A DNA stretch of 64,000 nucleotides, taken from Embleya sp040605455 (lineage in GTDB: Bacteria; Actinomycetota; Actinomycetes; Streptomycetales; Streptomycetaceae). Shown here piece by piece: positions 17,690 through 26,188 of this stretch; the stretch's first letter is position 1; each line of letters starts with the position of its first letter. The stretch spans positions 17,624-81,623 of the forward strand of contig NZ_JBEXCV010000022.1 of the NCBI RefSeq assembly GCF_040605455.1. Reading direction: 5' to 3'. The notes below the pieces were generated by a model. The model was not told where the DNA came from, searched no databases, and was given only the letters and a program-made list of their open reading frames with translations. Made by a program: the position numbers and the translations under genes.

Positions 17690-17697
17690 GCCGTCAG
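17683..17697. promoter_or_regulatory. Possible operator over the tetR start codon
   Basis: CTGTC-ATGCC-GTCAG, one mismatch to the motif. It includes the tetR start codon (17687-17689) and lies just past the end of the upstream SDR gene. Confidence 0.4.
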
Positions 17698-18497
17698 TTT
17701 ACGGGCGCATGATCGGTCTCGCTGTCCGCCGCACGGAGGAAAGCGGGCATTTCCCCGCCACCGTGCATGAGCAGTTCCGCTCCGCTGACGTACCGTGACA
17801 TCGGCGACGCGAGGAACAGGCACACGTCCGCGACGTCCGAGGGGTCCGCCATCCGACCGAGCGGAATCGTGTCCGCCACACGCTGCACGCCCGCCTCGTC
17901 CCCGTAGTGCAGGTGCGCCTGTTCGGTCCGGACCAGGCCCACGATCACGGAGTTGAGCCGGATCTTCGGTGCCCATTCGACGGCCAGCGAGCGAGTGAGC
18001 GAGTTCATTCCGGCCTTGGCCGCGCCGTAGGCCGCGGTGCCCGGCGAGGGGCGCACGCCGCTCACGCTGGAGATGTTCACGATCACCCCGCCGGTTTCTT
18101 GACGGTGCATCAAGCGGTGGGCGGCCTGCGCGAAATACAGCGGGCCGAGCAGGTTCAGTTCGATGATCGCCTTGGAGAACCGCGGCGACGCGGTGGCCGC
18201 GTCGGTCTGCGGCGCGCCGCCCGCGTTGTTCACCAGCACATCCAGCCGGCCGAAGCGTTCCTCGACGAACTCCACGGCGGCGAAGGCCGTGTCGGGGTCG
18301 CGCACGTCCGCGGGGGTGTACAGCGCGGTGCGTGCGCCGGCCGTGGGCAGCGTCTCCGGCTCGCGGCGTGAACACACCACCACGTCGGCGCCGGCCGCCA
18401 GAAAACGCTCGCTGATGCCCCGTCCGATGCCCTTGCCGCCACCGGTGACGAGTACGACGCGTCCGCTCATGTCGAGCGGGTTGGGCAAGGACGTCAT
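17694..18497 (-). CDS. Short-chain dehydrogenase/reductase
   Basis: A 267-residue SDR: cofactor motif TGGGKGIG near residue 20, NNAGG near 95, catalytic Ser in NISSVSG and Tyr-Lys in YGAAK. It oxidises or reduces a hydroxyl/keto pair with NAD(P). It is divergent from echA20 with a shared operator, and its end nearly touches the tetR start (five bases between the genes). In mycobacteria SDR genes sit at the same place beside echA20-ipdABC. A 3-hydroxyacyl-CoA or hydroxy-HIP-CoA dehydrogenase role is likely, but I cannot fix which step. Confidence 0.8.
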   Translation of the reverse strand: MTSLPNPLDMSGRVVLVTGGGKGIGRGISERFLAAGADVVVCSRREPETLPTAGARTALYTPADVRDPDTAFAAVEFVEERFGRLDVLVNNAGGAPQTDAATASPRFSKAIIELNLLGPLYFAQAAHRLMHRQETGGVIVNISSVSGVRPSPGTAAYGAAKAGMNSLTRSLAVEWAPKIRLNSVIVGLVRTEQAHLHYGDEAGVQRVADTIPLGRMADPSDVADVCLFLASPMSRYVSGAELLMHGGGEMPAFLRAADSETDHAPVN

Positions 18498-18586
18498 GGC
18501 CTGCTCCTGACGGGCTGCGGTGTCGTGGGCGCCACGCTCGCTTCGTCTGGCGTGGGTCGCTCGGGGTCAACTATGGTGGCAGAAAT

Positions 18587-18601
18587 CTGACGATCAGTCA
18601 G
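18587..18601. promoter_or_regulatory. Operator copy between the SDR gene and echA20
   Basis: CTGAC-GATCA-GTCAG, an exact copy in the divergent promoter region. Confidence 0.7.
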
Positions 18602-18712
18602 ATCGGGTGGTGATGTGCCTCTCACGACCGGACGGCCGCGTCGGCCGCACCCGCCGGTACATGGGACGTCGCCGGCCGATCCGACGCACGCGGCCGAATG
18701 GATCTGGTTGCC

Positions 18713-19471
18713 ATGGCTATCCGTTACGAGGTGCGTGAGGGCATCGCCGAGGTGGTGCTGGACGCACCCCCCGTCAACGCGCTCACCGTCGCCGGTTGGT
18801 TCGAGCTCGCGGACCGACTCCGCGACGCGAGCCGCGACCCGCAGGTCCGGGCCGTGGTGCTCCGGGCCGAGGGTCGCGGCTTCAACGCCGGCGTGGACAT
18901 CAAGGAGATGTCGAATACCGAGGGCTTCGACGCGCTGGTCGCGGCCAACAAGGGCTGCTTCGACGCGTTCGCCGCGGTGTACGACTGCGAGGTGCCGGTC
19001 ATCGCCGCGGTGCACGGGTTCTGCGTCGGCGGCGGGATCGGTCTGGTCGGCAACGCGGACATCATCGTCGCGTCGCACGACGCGTTCTTCGGCCTGCCCG
19101 AGGTGGACCGCGGCGCGCTCGGCGCGGCCACCCACCTGGCCCGGCTGGTTCCGCAACACCGGATGCGACAGATGGTCTACACGTCGGAGAACGCCCCCGC
19201 GGCCGAACTCCACGCGTACGGCTCGATCTACAAGCTGGTGGACCGGGACAAGCTGGTCGAGACCGCGTTCGAGGTGGCTCGCGCCATCGCCGCGAAGAGC
19301 CCGACCGTCATCCGCGCCGCGAAGGCGTCGCTGAACGGCATCGACCCGGTCGACGTCAAGCGCTCGTACCGCTACGAGCAGGGCTTCACGTTCGAACTGA
19401 ACCTGACCGGCGTGTCGGACGAACTGCGCGACGCCTTCACCGAGGGCCGCGAAGCGGACACCTCCAAGTGA
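18713..19471 (+). CDS. echA20: EchA20-type crotonase, ring D-opening hydrolase
   Basis: 252 residues. It closely resembles mycobacterial EchA20 as I recall it: LRAEGRGFNAGVDIKEM, EGFDALVAANKGCFDAF, VPVIAAVHGFCVGGGIGLVGN, FGLPEVDRGALGAATHLARLVPQH and the ending YEQGFTFELNLTGVSDE. EchA20 hydrolyses the D ring of the HIEC-CoA intermediate in steroid breakdown. The start at ATG 18713 (MAIRYEV) aligns with homologues; ATG 18698 is five codons earlier. It is the first gene before ipdA, ipdB and ipdC, the same order as in mycobacteria. Its last 33 bases recur 86 bases downstream. Confidence 0.85.
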   Translation: MAIRYEVREGIAEVVLDAPPVNALTVAGWFELADRLRDASRDPQVRAVVLRAEGRGFNAGVDIKEMSNTEGFDALVAANKGCFDAFAAVYDCEVPVIAAVHGFCVGGGIGLVGNADIIVASHDAFFGLPEVDRGALGAATHLARLVPQHRMRQMVYTSENAPAAELHAYGSIYKLVDRDKLVETAFEVARAIAAKSPTVIRAAKASLNGIDPVDVKRSYRYEQGFTFELNLTGVSDELRDAFTEGREADTSK

Positions 19472-19557
19472 GCGCCACCGCCTCCCTGCCGGGGGTCCGG
19501 GGGTTGCCCCCGGGCGAGCACAGTACCGAGGGCCGCGAAGCGGGCACCCTCAAGTGA
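19439..19557 (+). repeat. Direct duplication of the echA20 3' end
   Basis: The last 33 bases of echA20 (19439-19471), including the stop, recur at 19525-19557 with few changes. A short GC-rich hairpin lies between the copies. The second copy is not part of a gene. Confidence 0.7.
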
Positions 19558-19593
19558 TGCGGACACCTCGAAGCAGAGACGGAGCAACCATCC

Positions 19594-20463
19594 ATGGCTG
19601 ACAAGCGCATGACGCCCGATCAGGTCGTCGCACAGCTCTCCGACGGGATGACCGTCGGCATCGGCGGGTGGGGTTCGCGGCGCAAGCCGATGGCCCTGGT
19701 CCGGGCCATCCTGCGATCCGACCTCAAGGATCTGACGGTCGTCTCCTACGGCGGCCCCGACGTCGGGCTGCTGGCCCGGGCCGGCAAGGCGAGCAAACTC
19801 GTCTACGCGTTCGTGTCGCTCGACTCGATCCCGCTGGAGCCCAACTTCCGCCACGTCCGGGAGAACGGCCTGGTCGAGGCGGTGGAGTACGACGAGGGCA
19901 TGTTCCTCACCGGCCTGCGCGCCGCCGCCCAGCGGCTGCCGTTCCTGCCCACCCGCGCGGGTCTGGGCTCGGACATCCTCAAGGTCTCGCCGCACCTGAA
20001 GACGATCGAATCGCCGTACGGTGACGAGACGTTGGTCGCGATGCCGGCCCTGAACCTGGACGTCGCGCTGATCCACGCGAATGTCGCCGACGAGCGCGGC
20101 AATGCCGCGCTGACCGGCCCGGACCAGTTCATGGACGACCTGTTCTGCCTCGCGGCCGAGAAGGCGTACGTCTCGGCCGAGCGCATCGTGCCGAGCGAGG
20201 AACTGCTCAAGGCGGCCGGTTGCGTGCACACGCTGACCGTGCACCGGTACATGACGCACGGCGTGGTCGAGGCGCCGAACGGCGCGCACTTCACCGAGTG
20301 CCCGCCGGAGTACGGCCGGGACGAGGCGTTCCAGAAGGCGTATGTCACCGCTGCCGCCGACCCCGAGGCATGGGCCGCGTTCGAGCAGCGATTCCTCAAG
20401 GTCGAGAGCGAAGCGGCATACCAGGCCGCCGTCGAGGAGTTCAAGAAGGAGACGGCCAAGTGA
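19594..20463 (+). CDS. ipdA: COCHEA-CoA hydrolase alpha subunit
   Basis: 289 residues of the class I CoA-transferase fold. It strongly matches IpdA as I know it: GMTVGIGGWGSRRKPMALV, SDLKDLTVVSYGGPDVGLL, AAAQRLPFLPTRAGLGSD and VEAPNGAHFTECPPEYGRDE. IpdAB is not a transferase; it opens ring C of COCHEA-CoA hydrolytically in steroid degradation. An ATG start with GGAGCAACC upstream fits. The stop overlaps the ipdB start (GTGA), so subunits are made in step. Co-transcription with echA20 across the 122-base gap is likely. Confidence 0.9.
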   Translation: MADKRMTPDQVVAQLSDGMTVGIGGWGSRRKPMALVRAILRSDLKDLTVVSYGGPDVGLLARAGKASKLVYAFVSLDSIPLEPNFRHVRENGLVEAVEYDEGMFLTGLRAAAQRLPFLPTRAGLGSDILKVSPHLKTIESPYGDETLVAMPALNLDVALIHANVADERGNAALTGPDQFMDDLFCLAAEKAYVSAERIVPSEELLKAAGCVHTLTVHRYMTHGVVEAPNGAHFTECPPEYGRDEAFQKAYVTAAADPEAWAAFEQRFLKVESEAAYQAAVEEFKKETAK

Positions 20464-21230
20464 CCGAGACCCTGACCGAGGCCACCCGGGCCGACGTGTG
20501 CGTCGCCGCCGTCGCGGACTGCTTCCGCGGCGACGGCGAGATCATCGGCAGCCCCATGGGTGCCGTGCCCACGATCGGCGCCCGGCTGGCCCGTGCGACG
20601 TTCGAGCCGGACCTGATGCTCTCCAACGGGGAGTCGTATTTCTTCGAGGGCGACGCCCGACTGGGCGCCCGACCCGACGAGTTCGCCGTGGTCGGCTGGA
20701 TTCCCTACCGCCAGGTGCTGGACGTGCTCGCCTCGGGTCGGCGGCACGTGATGATGGGCCCGGTGCAGATCGACGCACACGGCAACGCCAACATCTCCGC
20801 GATCGGCGACTGGGCCAAACCCAAGCGCCAGGTGCTGGGCTCGCGCGGCGGGCCGGGCAACACGATCAACCACACCACCAGCTACTGGATCCCCAAGCAC
20901 TCGGCGCGCGTGCTCACGCCGAAGGTGGACATGGTCTCCTGCGTCGGGTACGACCGGGCCGCCGCGGTGGGCTCGGCCGGACGCTTCCACGAGGTCCGAC
21001 GGGTCGTCACCAACCTGTGTGTGCTCGACTTCGAGACCGAGGCGAAGGTCATGCGGCTGCGCTCGCTGCACCCGGGCGTCACCGTCGAGGAGGTCGTCGA
21101 GGCGACCGGCTTCGAGCTGGTGATCCCGGCCGACGTGCCGACCTCGCGGGTGCCCTCGGGCGAGGAACTGCGGATCATCCGGGACGTCCTGGACCCGCGC
21201 GGGATGCGGCTGCGCGAGGTGCCCGCGTGA
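20460..21230 (+). CDS. ipdB: COCHEA-CoA hydrolase beta subunit
   Basis: 256 residues from GTG 20460. CoA-transferase beta-type fold: DGEIIGSPMGAVPTIGARLA, LMLSNGESYFFEGD (where true transferases have S-E-N-G), RHVMMGPVQIDAHGNANIS and RGGPGNTINHTTSYWIPKH, all close to mycobacterial IpdB. It forms the ring C-opening hydrolase with IpdA. It is coupled at both ends by four-base overlaps to ipdA and ipdC. Confidence 0.9.
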   Translation: MTETLTEATRADVCVAAVADCFRGDGEIIGSPMGAVPTIGARLARATFEPDLMLSNGESYFFEGDARLGARPDEFAVVGWIPYRQVLDVLASGRRHVMMGPVQIDAHGNANISAIGDWAKPKRQVLGSRGGPGNTINHTTSYWIPKHSARVLTPKVDMVSCVGYDRAAAVGSAGRFHEVRRVVTNLCVLDFETEAKVMRLRSLHPGVTVEEVVEATGFELVIPADVPTSRVPSGEELRIIRDVLDPRGMRLREVPA

Positions 21231-22321
21231 CCGGCGCCGAGGGCGGGTTGCACCCGGCGCTGCGCAACGGGTTCACCGAGAAGTTCGGCGTCGACTACCC
21301 GATCGTGCAGACCGGCATGGGCTACGTGTCCTACCCCAGGCTGGTCGCGGCCACCGCCGAGGCCGGCGGTCTGGGCATCCTGGCCTCGGCCACGATGACC
21401 TACGACGAACTGGTCGCGGCGATCGCGGCGGTGAAGAAGAGCACCACCAAGGCGTTCGCGGTCAACCTGCGCGCGGACGCACCGGACGCGGCCGAGCGGA
21501 TCGACCTGATGGGCCGCGAGGGCATCGGGGTCGCCTCGTTCGCACAGGCGCCGAAGAAGGACCTGATCAAGCGCGCGCACGACCTGGGCATGCTGGTGGT
21601 GCCATCGATCGGCGCCAAGCGGCACGCGCAGAAGGTCGCCGAGTGGGGCGTCGATGGTGTGATCGTGCAGGGCGGCGAGGGCGGCGGGCACACCGGCTCG
21701 ATCCCGACCACGCTGCTGCTGCCGCAGGTGACCGACGTACTGCGCGGCAGCGACGTCACGGTGATCGCGGCCGGCGGCTTCTTCGACGGGCGCGGTCTGG
21801 TCGCCGCGCTGGCGTACGGCGCGGACGCGATCGCGATGGGCACCCGCTTCCTGCTCACCTCGGACAGCCCGGTGGGCAACGCGGTCAAGGACGTCTATCT
21901 CGCCACGGATGTCAACGGCACGGTCGTGTCCAAGGAGGTCGACGGCGTCCCGCACCGGGTGCTGGCCACCGACTTCGTCAAGAGGCTCGAACAGCGCTCC
22001 GTGGTCGCCCGCTATCCGCGCTCGATCGCCAACGCGCTGAGGTTCCAAAAGCTCAGCGGGACCAAGCTCACCGACATGGTCCGCGAGGGCTTGGCGATGA
22101 AGAAGTCGCAGGGGCTGAGCTGGCCGCAGGTGCTGATGGCGGCGAACACCCCGATGTTGCTCAAGGCCGCGATGGTGGACGGGCGTCCGGACCTGGGTGT
22201 GATGGCCTCGGGCCAGGTGGTCGGCGTGATCGAGGACCTGCCCTCGTGCGCCGAGCTGATCACCCGGATCACCGAGCAGGCCAGTGGGATCCTCCACGAC
22301 CTGGAGTCCGCCCGGGTCTGA
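21227..22321 (+). CDS. ipdC: IpdC, flavin-dependent oxidoreductase (nitronate monooxygenase fold)
   Basis: 364 residues from GTG 21227, which overlaps the ipdB stop. A TIM-barrel FMN enzyme: PIVQTGMGYV, GGLGILASATMTYDELVAAI, IVQGGEGGGHTGSIPTTLLLP, IAAGGFFDGRGLVAALAYGA and LTWPQ-like LSWPQVLMAANTPMLLKAAM are all shared with mycobacterial IpdC. IpdC acts on the CoA thioester of the bicyclic intermediate before ring opening, probably introducing unsaturation; the exact reaction is stated from memory. It is last in the echA20-ipdABC block. Confidence 0.88.
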   Translation: MTGAEGGLHPALRNGFTEKFGVDYPIVQTGMGYVSYPRLVAATAEAGGLGILASATMTYDELVAAIAAVKKSTTKAFAVNLRADAPDAAERIDLMGREGIGVASFAQAPKKDLIKRAHDLGMLVVPSIGAKRHAQKVAEWGVDGVIVQGGEGGGHTGSIPTTLLLPQVTDVLRGSDVTVIAAGGFFDGRGLVAALAYGADAIAMGTRFLLTSDSPVGNAVKDVYLATDVNGTVVSKEVDGVPHRVLATDFVKRLEQRSVVARYPRSIANALRFQKLSGTKLTDMVREGLAMKKSQGLSWPQVLMAANTPMLLKAAMVDGRPDLGVMASGQVVGVIEDLPSCAELITRITEQASGILHDLESARV

Positions 22322-22530
22322 CCGCTCCGCGCCTTACCCGAACGCCGGCATCGCCCCTTCCGGGCGGTGCCGGCGCCGCGTCCGCGCCGGGTCCCCGCTG
22401 CGTCCGCACGCACCCGAGGGGTGGGGCTGGACCCACCCCTGATCGGGGGTTCGACGCAGTGTTCCGCGACCGTCGCGCCGACAGACTCGAACTGTCAGCG
22501 GGACACAGTGGATCACGAGGGGACCTGACG

Positions 22531-24732
22531 ATGACCAAGCAGCCGGCGACTGTTCGCGTCGCACGATGGAGCGCCACCCACCCGTGGCGGGCGATCACCA
22601 TGTGGATCGCCTTCGTCGCCATCTGCCTGGTCGTCGGGGGCATGGTGGGCACCGAGAAGACCACCGCGGCGGACATGGGCACCGGCCAGTCCGGCCGGGC
22701 CGACGAGATCTCCCGGCAGTACGGCCTCGACGGCGCGGCGAGCGAGAACGTACTGATCACCGCCAAGAACGGCACGCTGGACCGGGCCGCGGCGGACAAG
22801 GTCGCCGCCGAGGTCACCACGAAGCTGCGGGCGCTGCCCGAGGTGGCCGACGTGGCCGCGCCGGTCCCGGCCGGCAACGGCCGCGCGCTGCTGGTCCCGC
22901 TCACCATGAAGGGATCCGCCGACAAGGCCCAGGACCACATCGACCCGTTGCTGAAGGCGACGGCGAGTGTGCAGAAGGCGCACCCCGAGCTGCGGGTCGA
23001 GGAGATCGGCGACGCGTCGATCGGCAAGGGCATCCAGGACCAGATCGGCAAGGACCTCGGTCGGGCCGAACTGTTCAGCCTGCCGGTCACGTTGATCATC
23101 CTGATGGTCGCGTTCGGCGCGATGATCGCGGCCGCGGTGCCGGTGCTGCTGGCCATCTCGGCGGTCGGCGCCTCGATCGGCCTGTACGGCCTCGCCTCCG
23201 CCGTCTTCCCGGACTCGGGCACCGTCTCCAGCGTGATCACCATGATGGGCATGGCGGTCGGCGTCGACTACTCGCTCTTCTACGTCAAGCGTGAGCGCGA
23301 GGAGCGGGCCAAGGGCCGCGGCCGGATCGACGCGATCGAGATCGCCGCCGCCACCTCCGGGCACGCCGTGGTGGTCTCCGCGATTGCGGTGGCCGTCTCG
23401 ATGGCCGGCATGTACATCGCCGACGACGCGGTCTTCTCCAGCCTGGCCACCGGCGGCATCATCGTGGTCGCGGTCGCCATGATCGGCTCGCTCACCGTGC
23501 TGCCCGCGCTGCTGGCCAAGCTGGGCAACCGGATCGACCGGCCGCGAATCCCGATCCTGTGGCGGCTGACCGCCCGCGAGGACCGCGAGCCGCGCGTGTG
23601 GAAGGCGCTGCTGCGTCCCGCGCTGAACCACCCCGCGATCACCCTCGCGGTCTCGGTGCTCGCCCTGGGCGCGCTGGCCCTGCCGGCCTTCGGGATGAAA
23701 CTGCAGAACACCTCCAGCGACGACTTCCCGCGCTCGATGTCCACGATGCAGACCTACGACCGGATGACCGACGCCTACCCGAGCAAGCACAACCCGTACA
23801 ACCTGCTCGCGCTGGCTCCGCTCGGCAAGGAGAAGGAGACCCGCGCCGCGCTGGACAAGGCGGTCGCGCAGACCCGCGACAACCCGCTGTTCGCCCAGGA
23901 CCCGGTCGAGGTGCTGGTCTCGAAGGACGGGCGCGCGTTCAAGGCGGACGTCATCACCCCGCACATCTCCAGCTCCGAGGAAGCCAAGACCGCGCTGAAG
24001 CAACTGCGCGAGAGCGTGCTGCCGAACACCGTCGGCAAGGTGGCGGGCGCGGAGTTCGCGGTCTCCGGTGAGACGGCCGAGAACAAGGACTTCGCCGACC
24101 ATGTGCAGGACAAGCTGCCGCTGGTGATCGGCTTCGTGCTGCTGCTGACCTTCGTGATGATGTCGGTGACCTTCCGCTCGGTGGTCGTCGCGCTCACCGC
24201 GATCGCGATCAACCTGCTCTCCGCGCTGGCCTCCTTCGGCTTCCTGGTCGTGGTCTTCCAGCACACCTGGGCCGAGGGGATCCTGGACTTCAACTCCAGC
24301 GGCGCGATCATCTCCTGGCTGCCACTGTTCCTGTTCGTGGTCCTGTTCGGCCTCTCGATGGACTACCACGTCTTCGTGGTCAGCCGGATCCGCGAGGCGG
24401 CCATGCAGGGGATGTCCACCAAGGCCGCGGTCGAGAAGGGCATCACCGGCTCGGCCGGCGTGATCACCAGCGCGGCGCTCGTGATGGTCTCGGTGTTCGT
24501 GGTCTTCGGCACGCTGAGCATGCTGGACATGAAGCAGATGGGCATCGGCCTGGCCGCCGCGGTCCTGATCGACGCGATCGTGGTCCGCATCGTGATCCTG
24601 CCCTCGCTGATGACGCTCCTGGGCAGGGCCAACTGGTGGCCCAGCCGGATCCCGCGCATCCACGCCCCGCAGCACGCGGCGCCGCAGTACCCCACCGACC
24701 ACGAGCCGCACGTCTACCAGCGCCAACTCTGA
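22531..24732 (+). CDS. MMPL/RND-family transporter
   Basis: A 733-residue MMPL protein. One N-terminal helix, an extracytoplasmic loop (about residues 40-180), five helices, then the same pattern repeated (second loop 390-520), 12 helices in total. Helix motifs GMAVGVDYSLFYVKR and GLSMDYHVFVVSRIRE carry the proton-relay Asp-Tyr pairs. Such proteins export lipids or drug-like molecules using the proton gradient. It follows ipdC by 209 bases with its own ribosome binding site (GAGGGGA) and no operator copy. Its role in steroid use is unproven; it may export toxic intermediates or be an insertion into the cluster. Confidence 0.85.
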   Translation: MTKQPATVRVARWSATHPWRAITMWIAFVAICLVVGGMVGTEKTTAADMGTGQSGRADEISRQYGLDGAASENVLITAKNGTLDRAAADKVAAEVTTKLRALPEVADVAAPVPAGNGRALLVPLTMKGSADKAQDHIDPLLKATASVQKAHPELRVEEIGDASIGKGIQDQIGKDLGRAELFSLPVTLIILMVAFGAMIAAAVPVLLAISAVGASIGLYGLASAVFPDSGTVSSVITMMGMAVGVDYSLFYVKREREERAKGRGRIDAIEIAAATSGHAVVVSAIAVAVSMAGMYIADDAVFSSLATGGIIVVAVAMIGSLTVLPALLAKLGNRIDRPRIPILWRLTAREDREPRVWKALLRPALNHPAITLAVSVLALGALALPAFGMKLQNTSSDDFPRSMSTMQTYDRMTDAYPSKHNPYNLLALAPLGKEKETRAALDKAVAQTRDNPLFAQDPVEVLVSKDGRAFKADVITPHISSSEEAKTALKQLRESVLPNTVGKVAGAEFAVSGETAENKDFADHVQDKLPLVIGFVLLLTFVMMSVTFRSVVVALTAIAINLLSALASFGFLVVVFQHTWAEGILDFNSSGAIISWLPLFLFVVLFGLSMDYHVFVVSRIREAAMQGMSTKAAVEKGITGSAGVITSAALVMVSVFVVFGTLSMLDMKQMGIGLAAAVLIDAIVVRIVILPSLMTLLGRANWWPSRIPRIHAPQHAAPQYPTDHEPHVYQRQL

Positions 24733-24754
24733 TCGCACGGCGCCACCGCCGTCC

Positions 24755-24810
24755 GCGAACCCCGAAGGGCGCGACCACCGAACCCGGTGATCGCGCCCTT
24801 CGGGGTTCGC
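24755..24810. terminator. Strong bidirectional terminator
   Basis: A perfect 20-bp stem (24755-24774 with 24791-24810), and the 16-base interior can pair further (CACC with GGTG). It lies between the convergent MMPL and fadA6 genes. Confidence 0.85.
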
Positions 24811-24831
24811 CTCGCGAGGTCCGACGCCGGG

Positions 24832-25998
24832 TCAGCCCAGGCGTTCGATGATGGTGACGTTGGCCTGGCCGCCGCCCTCGCACATGGTCTGCAGGCCGTA
24901 GCGGCCTCCCGTGCGCTCCAGGTGGTGGAGCAGGGTGGTCATCAACCGGGCGCCGGTGGCGCCGAGCGGGTGGCCCAGGGCGATCGCGCCGCCGTTGGGG
25001 TTGACCTTCTCGTGTGGGGCCTTGATGTCCTTCATCCAGGACAGCACCACCGGCGCGAACGCCTCGTTGATCTCGACCGCGTCGATGTCGTCGATGCCCA
25101 AGCCGGACTTGGCGAAGGCGTACTCCGTGGCCGGGATCGGGGCGGAGAGCATCTCGATCGGGGACGCGCCACGCACGCTCATGTGGTGGATCCGGGCGCG
25201 CGGGGTGAGGCCGTACTGCTTCAGGGCGCGCTCGGAGACGATCAGCAGCGCCGCCGCCCCGTCGGAGATCTGCGACGCGACGGCCGCGGTCATCCGGCCG
25301 CCCTCCATCAGCACCTTCAGCTCGGCCATCTTCGCCGGCGTGGTGCCCCGGCGCGGCGGCTCGTCGACCGAGACCAGCGTGCCGTCCACGTCGATCGGCG
25401 CGATCTCCTTCTCGAACCACCCGTTGTCGATCGCGTGCAGGGCGCGCTCGTGCGACGCGAGCGCGAAGCGCTCCATCTCCTCGCGGGAGATGTCCCACCG
25501 CTTCGCGATCAGCTCGGCGCCGTGGAACTGGTCGACCGGCTCGTCGCCGTAGCGCGCCGCCCAGCCCTTCGAGCCGGAGAACGGGTCGGAGAAGCCGAGC
25601 GGCACGGCCGAGGTCATCGCCGATCCGATCGGGATCTGGTTCATGCTCTGCACGCCGCCGGCCACGACCACGTCCTGGGTGCCGGACATCACGCCCTGCG
25701 CCGCGAAGTGGATCGCCTGCTGCGACGAGCCGCACTGCCGGTCGATGGTGACCCCGGGCACCGCCTCGCTGTAGCCCGCGGCCAGCCACGCGGTGCGGGC
25801 GATGTCGCCGGCCTGCGGGCCGATGGTGTCCACACAGCCGAACACCACGTCCTCGACCACGTCCGGGTCGATCCCGCTGCGCTCGACCAGGGCCTTGATC
25901 GCGTGGGCGCCCAGGTCGGCCGGGTGTACCCCGGCCAGGCTGCCCTTCTTGCGGCCGACCGGCGTGCGGACCGCGTCGACGATGTATGCCTCGGCCAC
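24832..25998 (-). CDS. fadA6: Acetyl-CoA acyltransferase (thiolase) FadA6
   Basis: A 388-residue thiolase. The acylated cysteine is C89 in DRQCGSSQQAI; NEAFAPV, ALGHPLGATGAR (His) and MCEGGG (second Cys) complete the site. Wording such as VDTIGPQAGDIARTAWLAAGY and IPIGSAMTSAVPLGFSDP-like stretches is close to mycobacterial FadA6, which cleaves late ring C/D products. GTG 25998 follows AAGGGGG; the longer frame to 26082 is not homologous. It is divergent from fadE31 around an exact operator copy. Confidence 0.88.
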   Translation of the reverse strand: MAEAYIVDAVRTPVGRKKGSLAGVHPADLGAHAIKALVERSGIDPDVVEDVVFGCVDTIGPQAGDIARTAWLAAGYSEAVPGVTIDRQCGSSQQAIHFAAQGVMSGTQDVVVAGGVQSMNQIPIGSAMTSAVPLGFSDPFSGSKGWAARYGDEPVDQFHGAELIAKRWDISREEMERFALASHERALHAIDNGWFEKEIAPIDVDGTLVSVDEPPRRGTTPAKMAELKVLMEGGRMTAAVASQISDGAAALLIVSERALKQYGLTPRARIHHMSVRGASPIEMLSAPIPATEYAFAKSGLGIDDIDAVEINEAFAPVVLSWMKDIKAPHEKVNPNGGAIALGHPLGATGARLMTTLLHHLERTGGRYGLQTMCEGGGQANVTIIERLG

Positions 25999-26101
25999 TG
26001 GGGCCCCCTTGATCCTCGATTGTTCGACTGACGATTTCCCTCGCCCGCGTGTCCGATCGCACGCCGCCCACGGTGTCGCCACACCGCATGGAACGGTTAA
26101 C

Positions 26102-26116
26102 CTGACGACCCGTCAG
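26102..26116. promoter_or_regulatory. Operator copy between fadA6 and fadE31
   Basis: CTGAC-GACCC-GTCAG, an exact copy; 104 bases from the fadA6 start and 73 from the fadE31 start. Confidence 0.75.
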
Positions 26117-26188
26117 TTATGCTACCCGTGTCCGACCGGGTTTCGACCTGTGTGTCCTCGGTCTCACACCCGTCGAGGGAGTCGCCCA

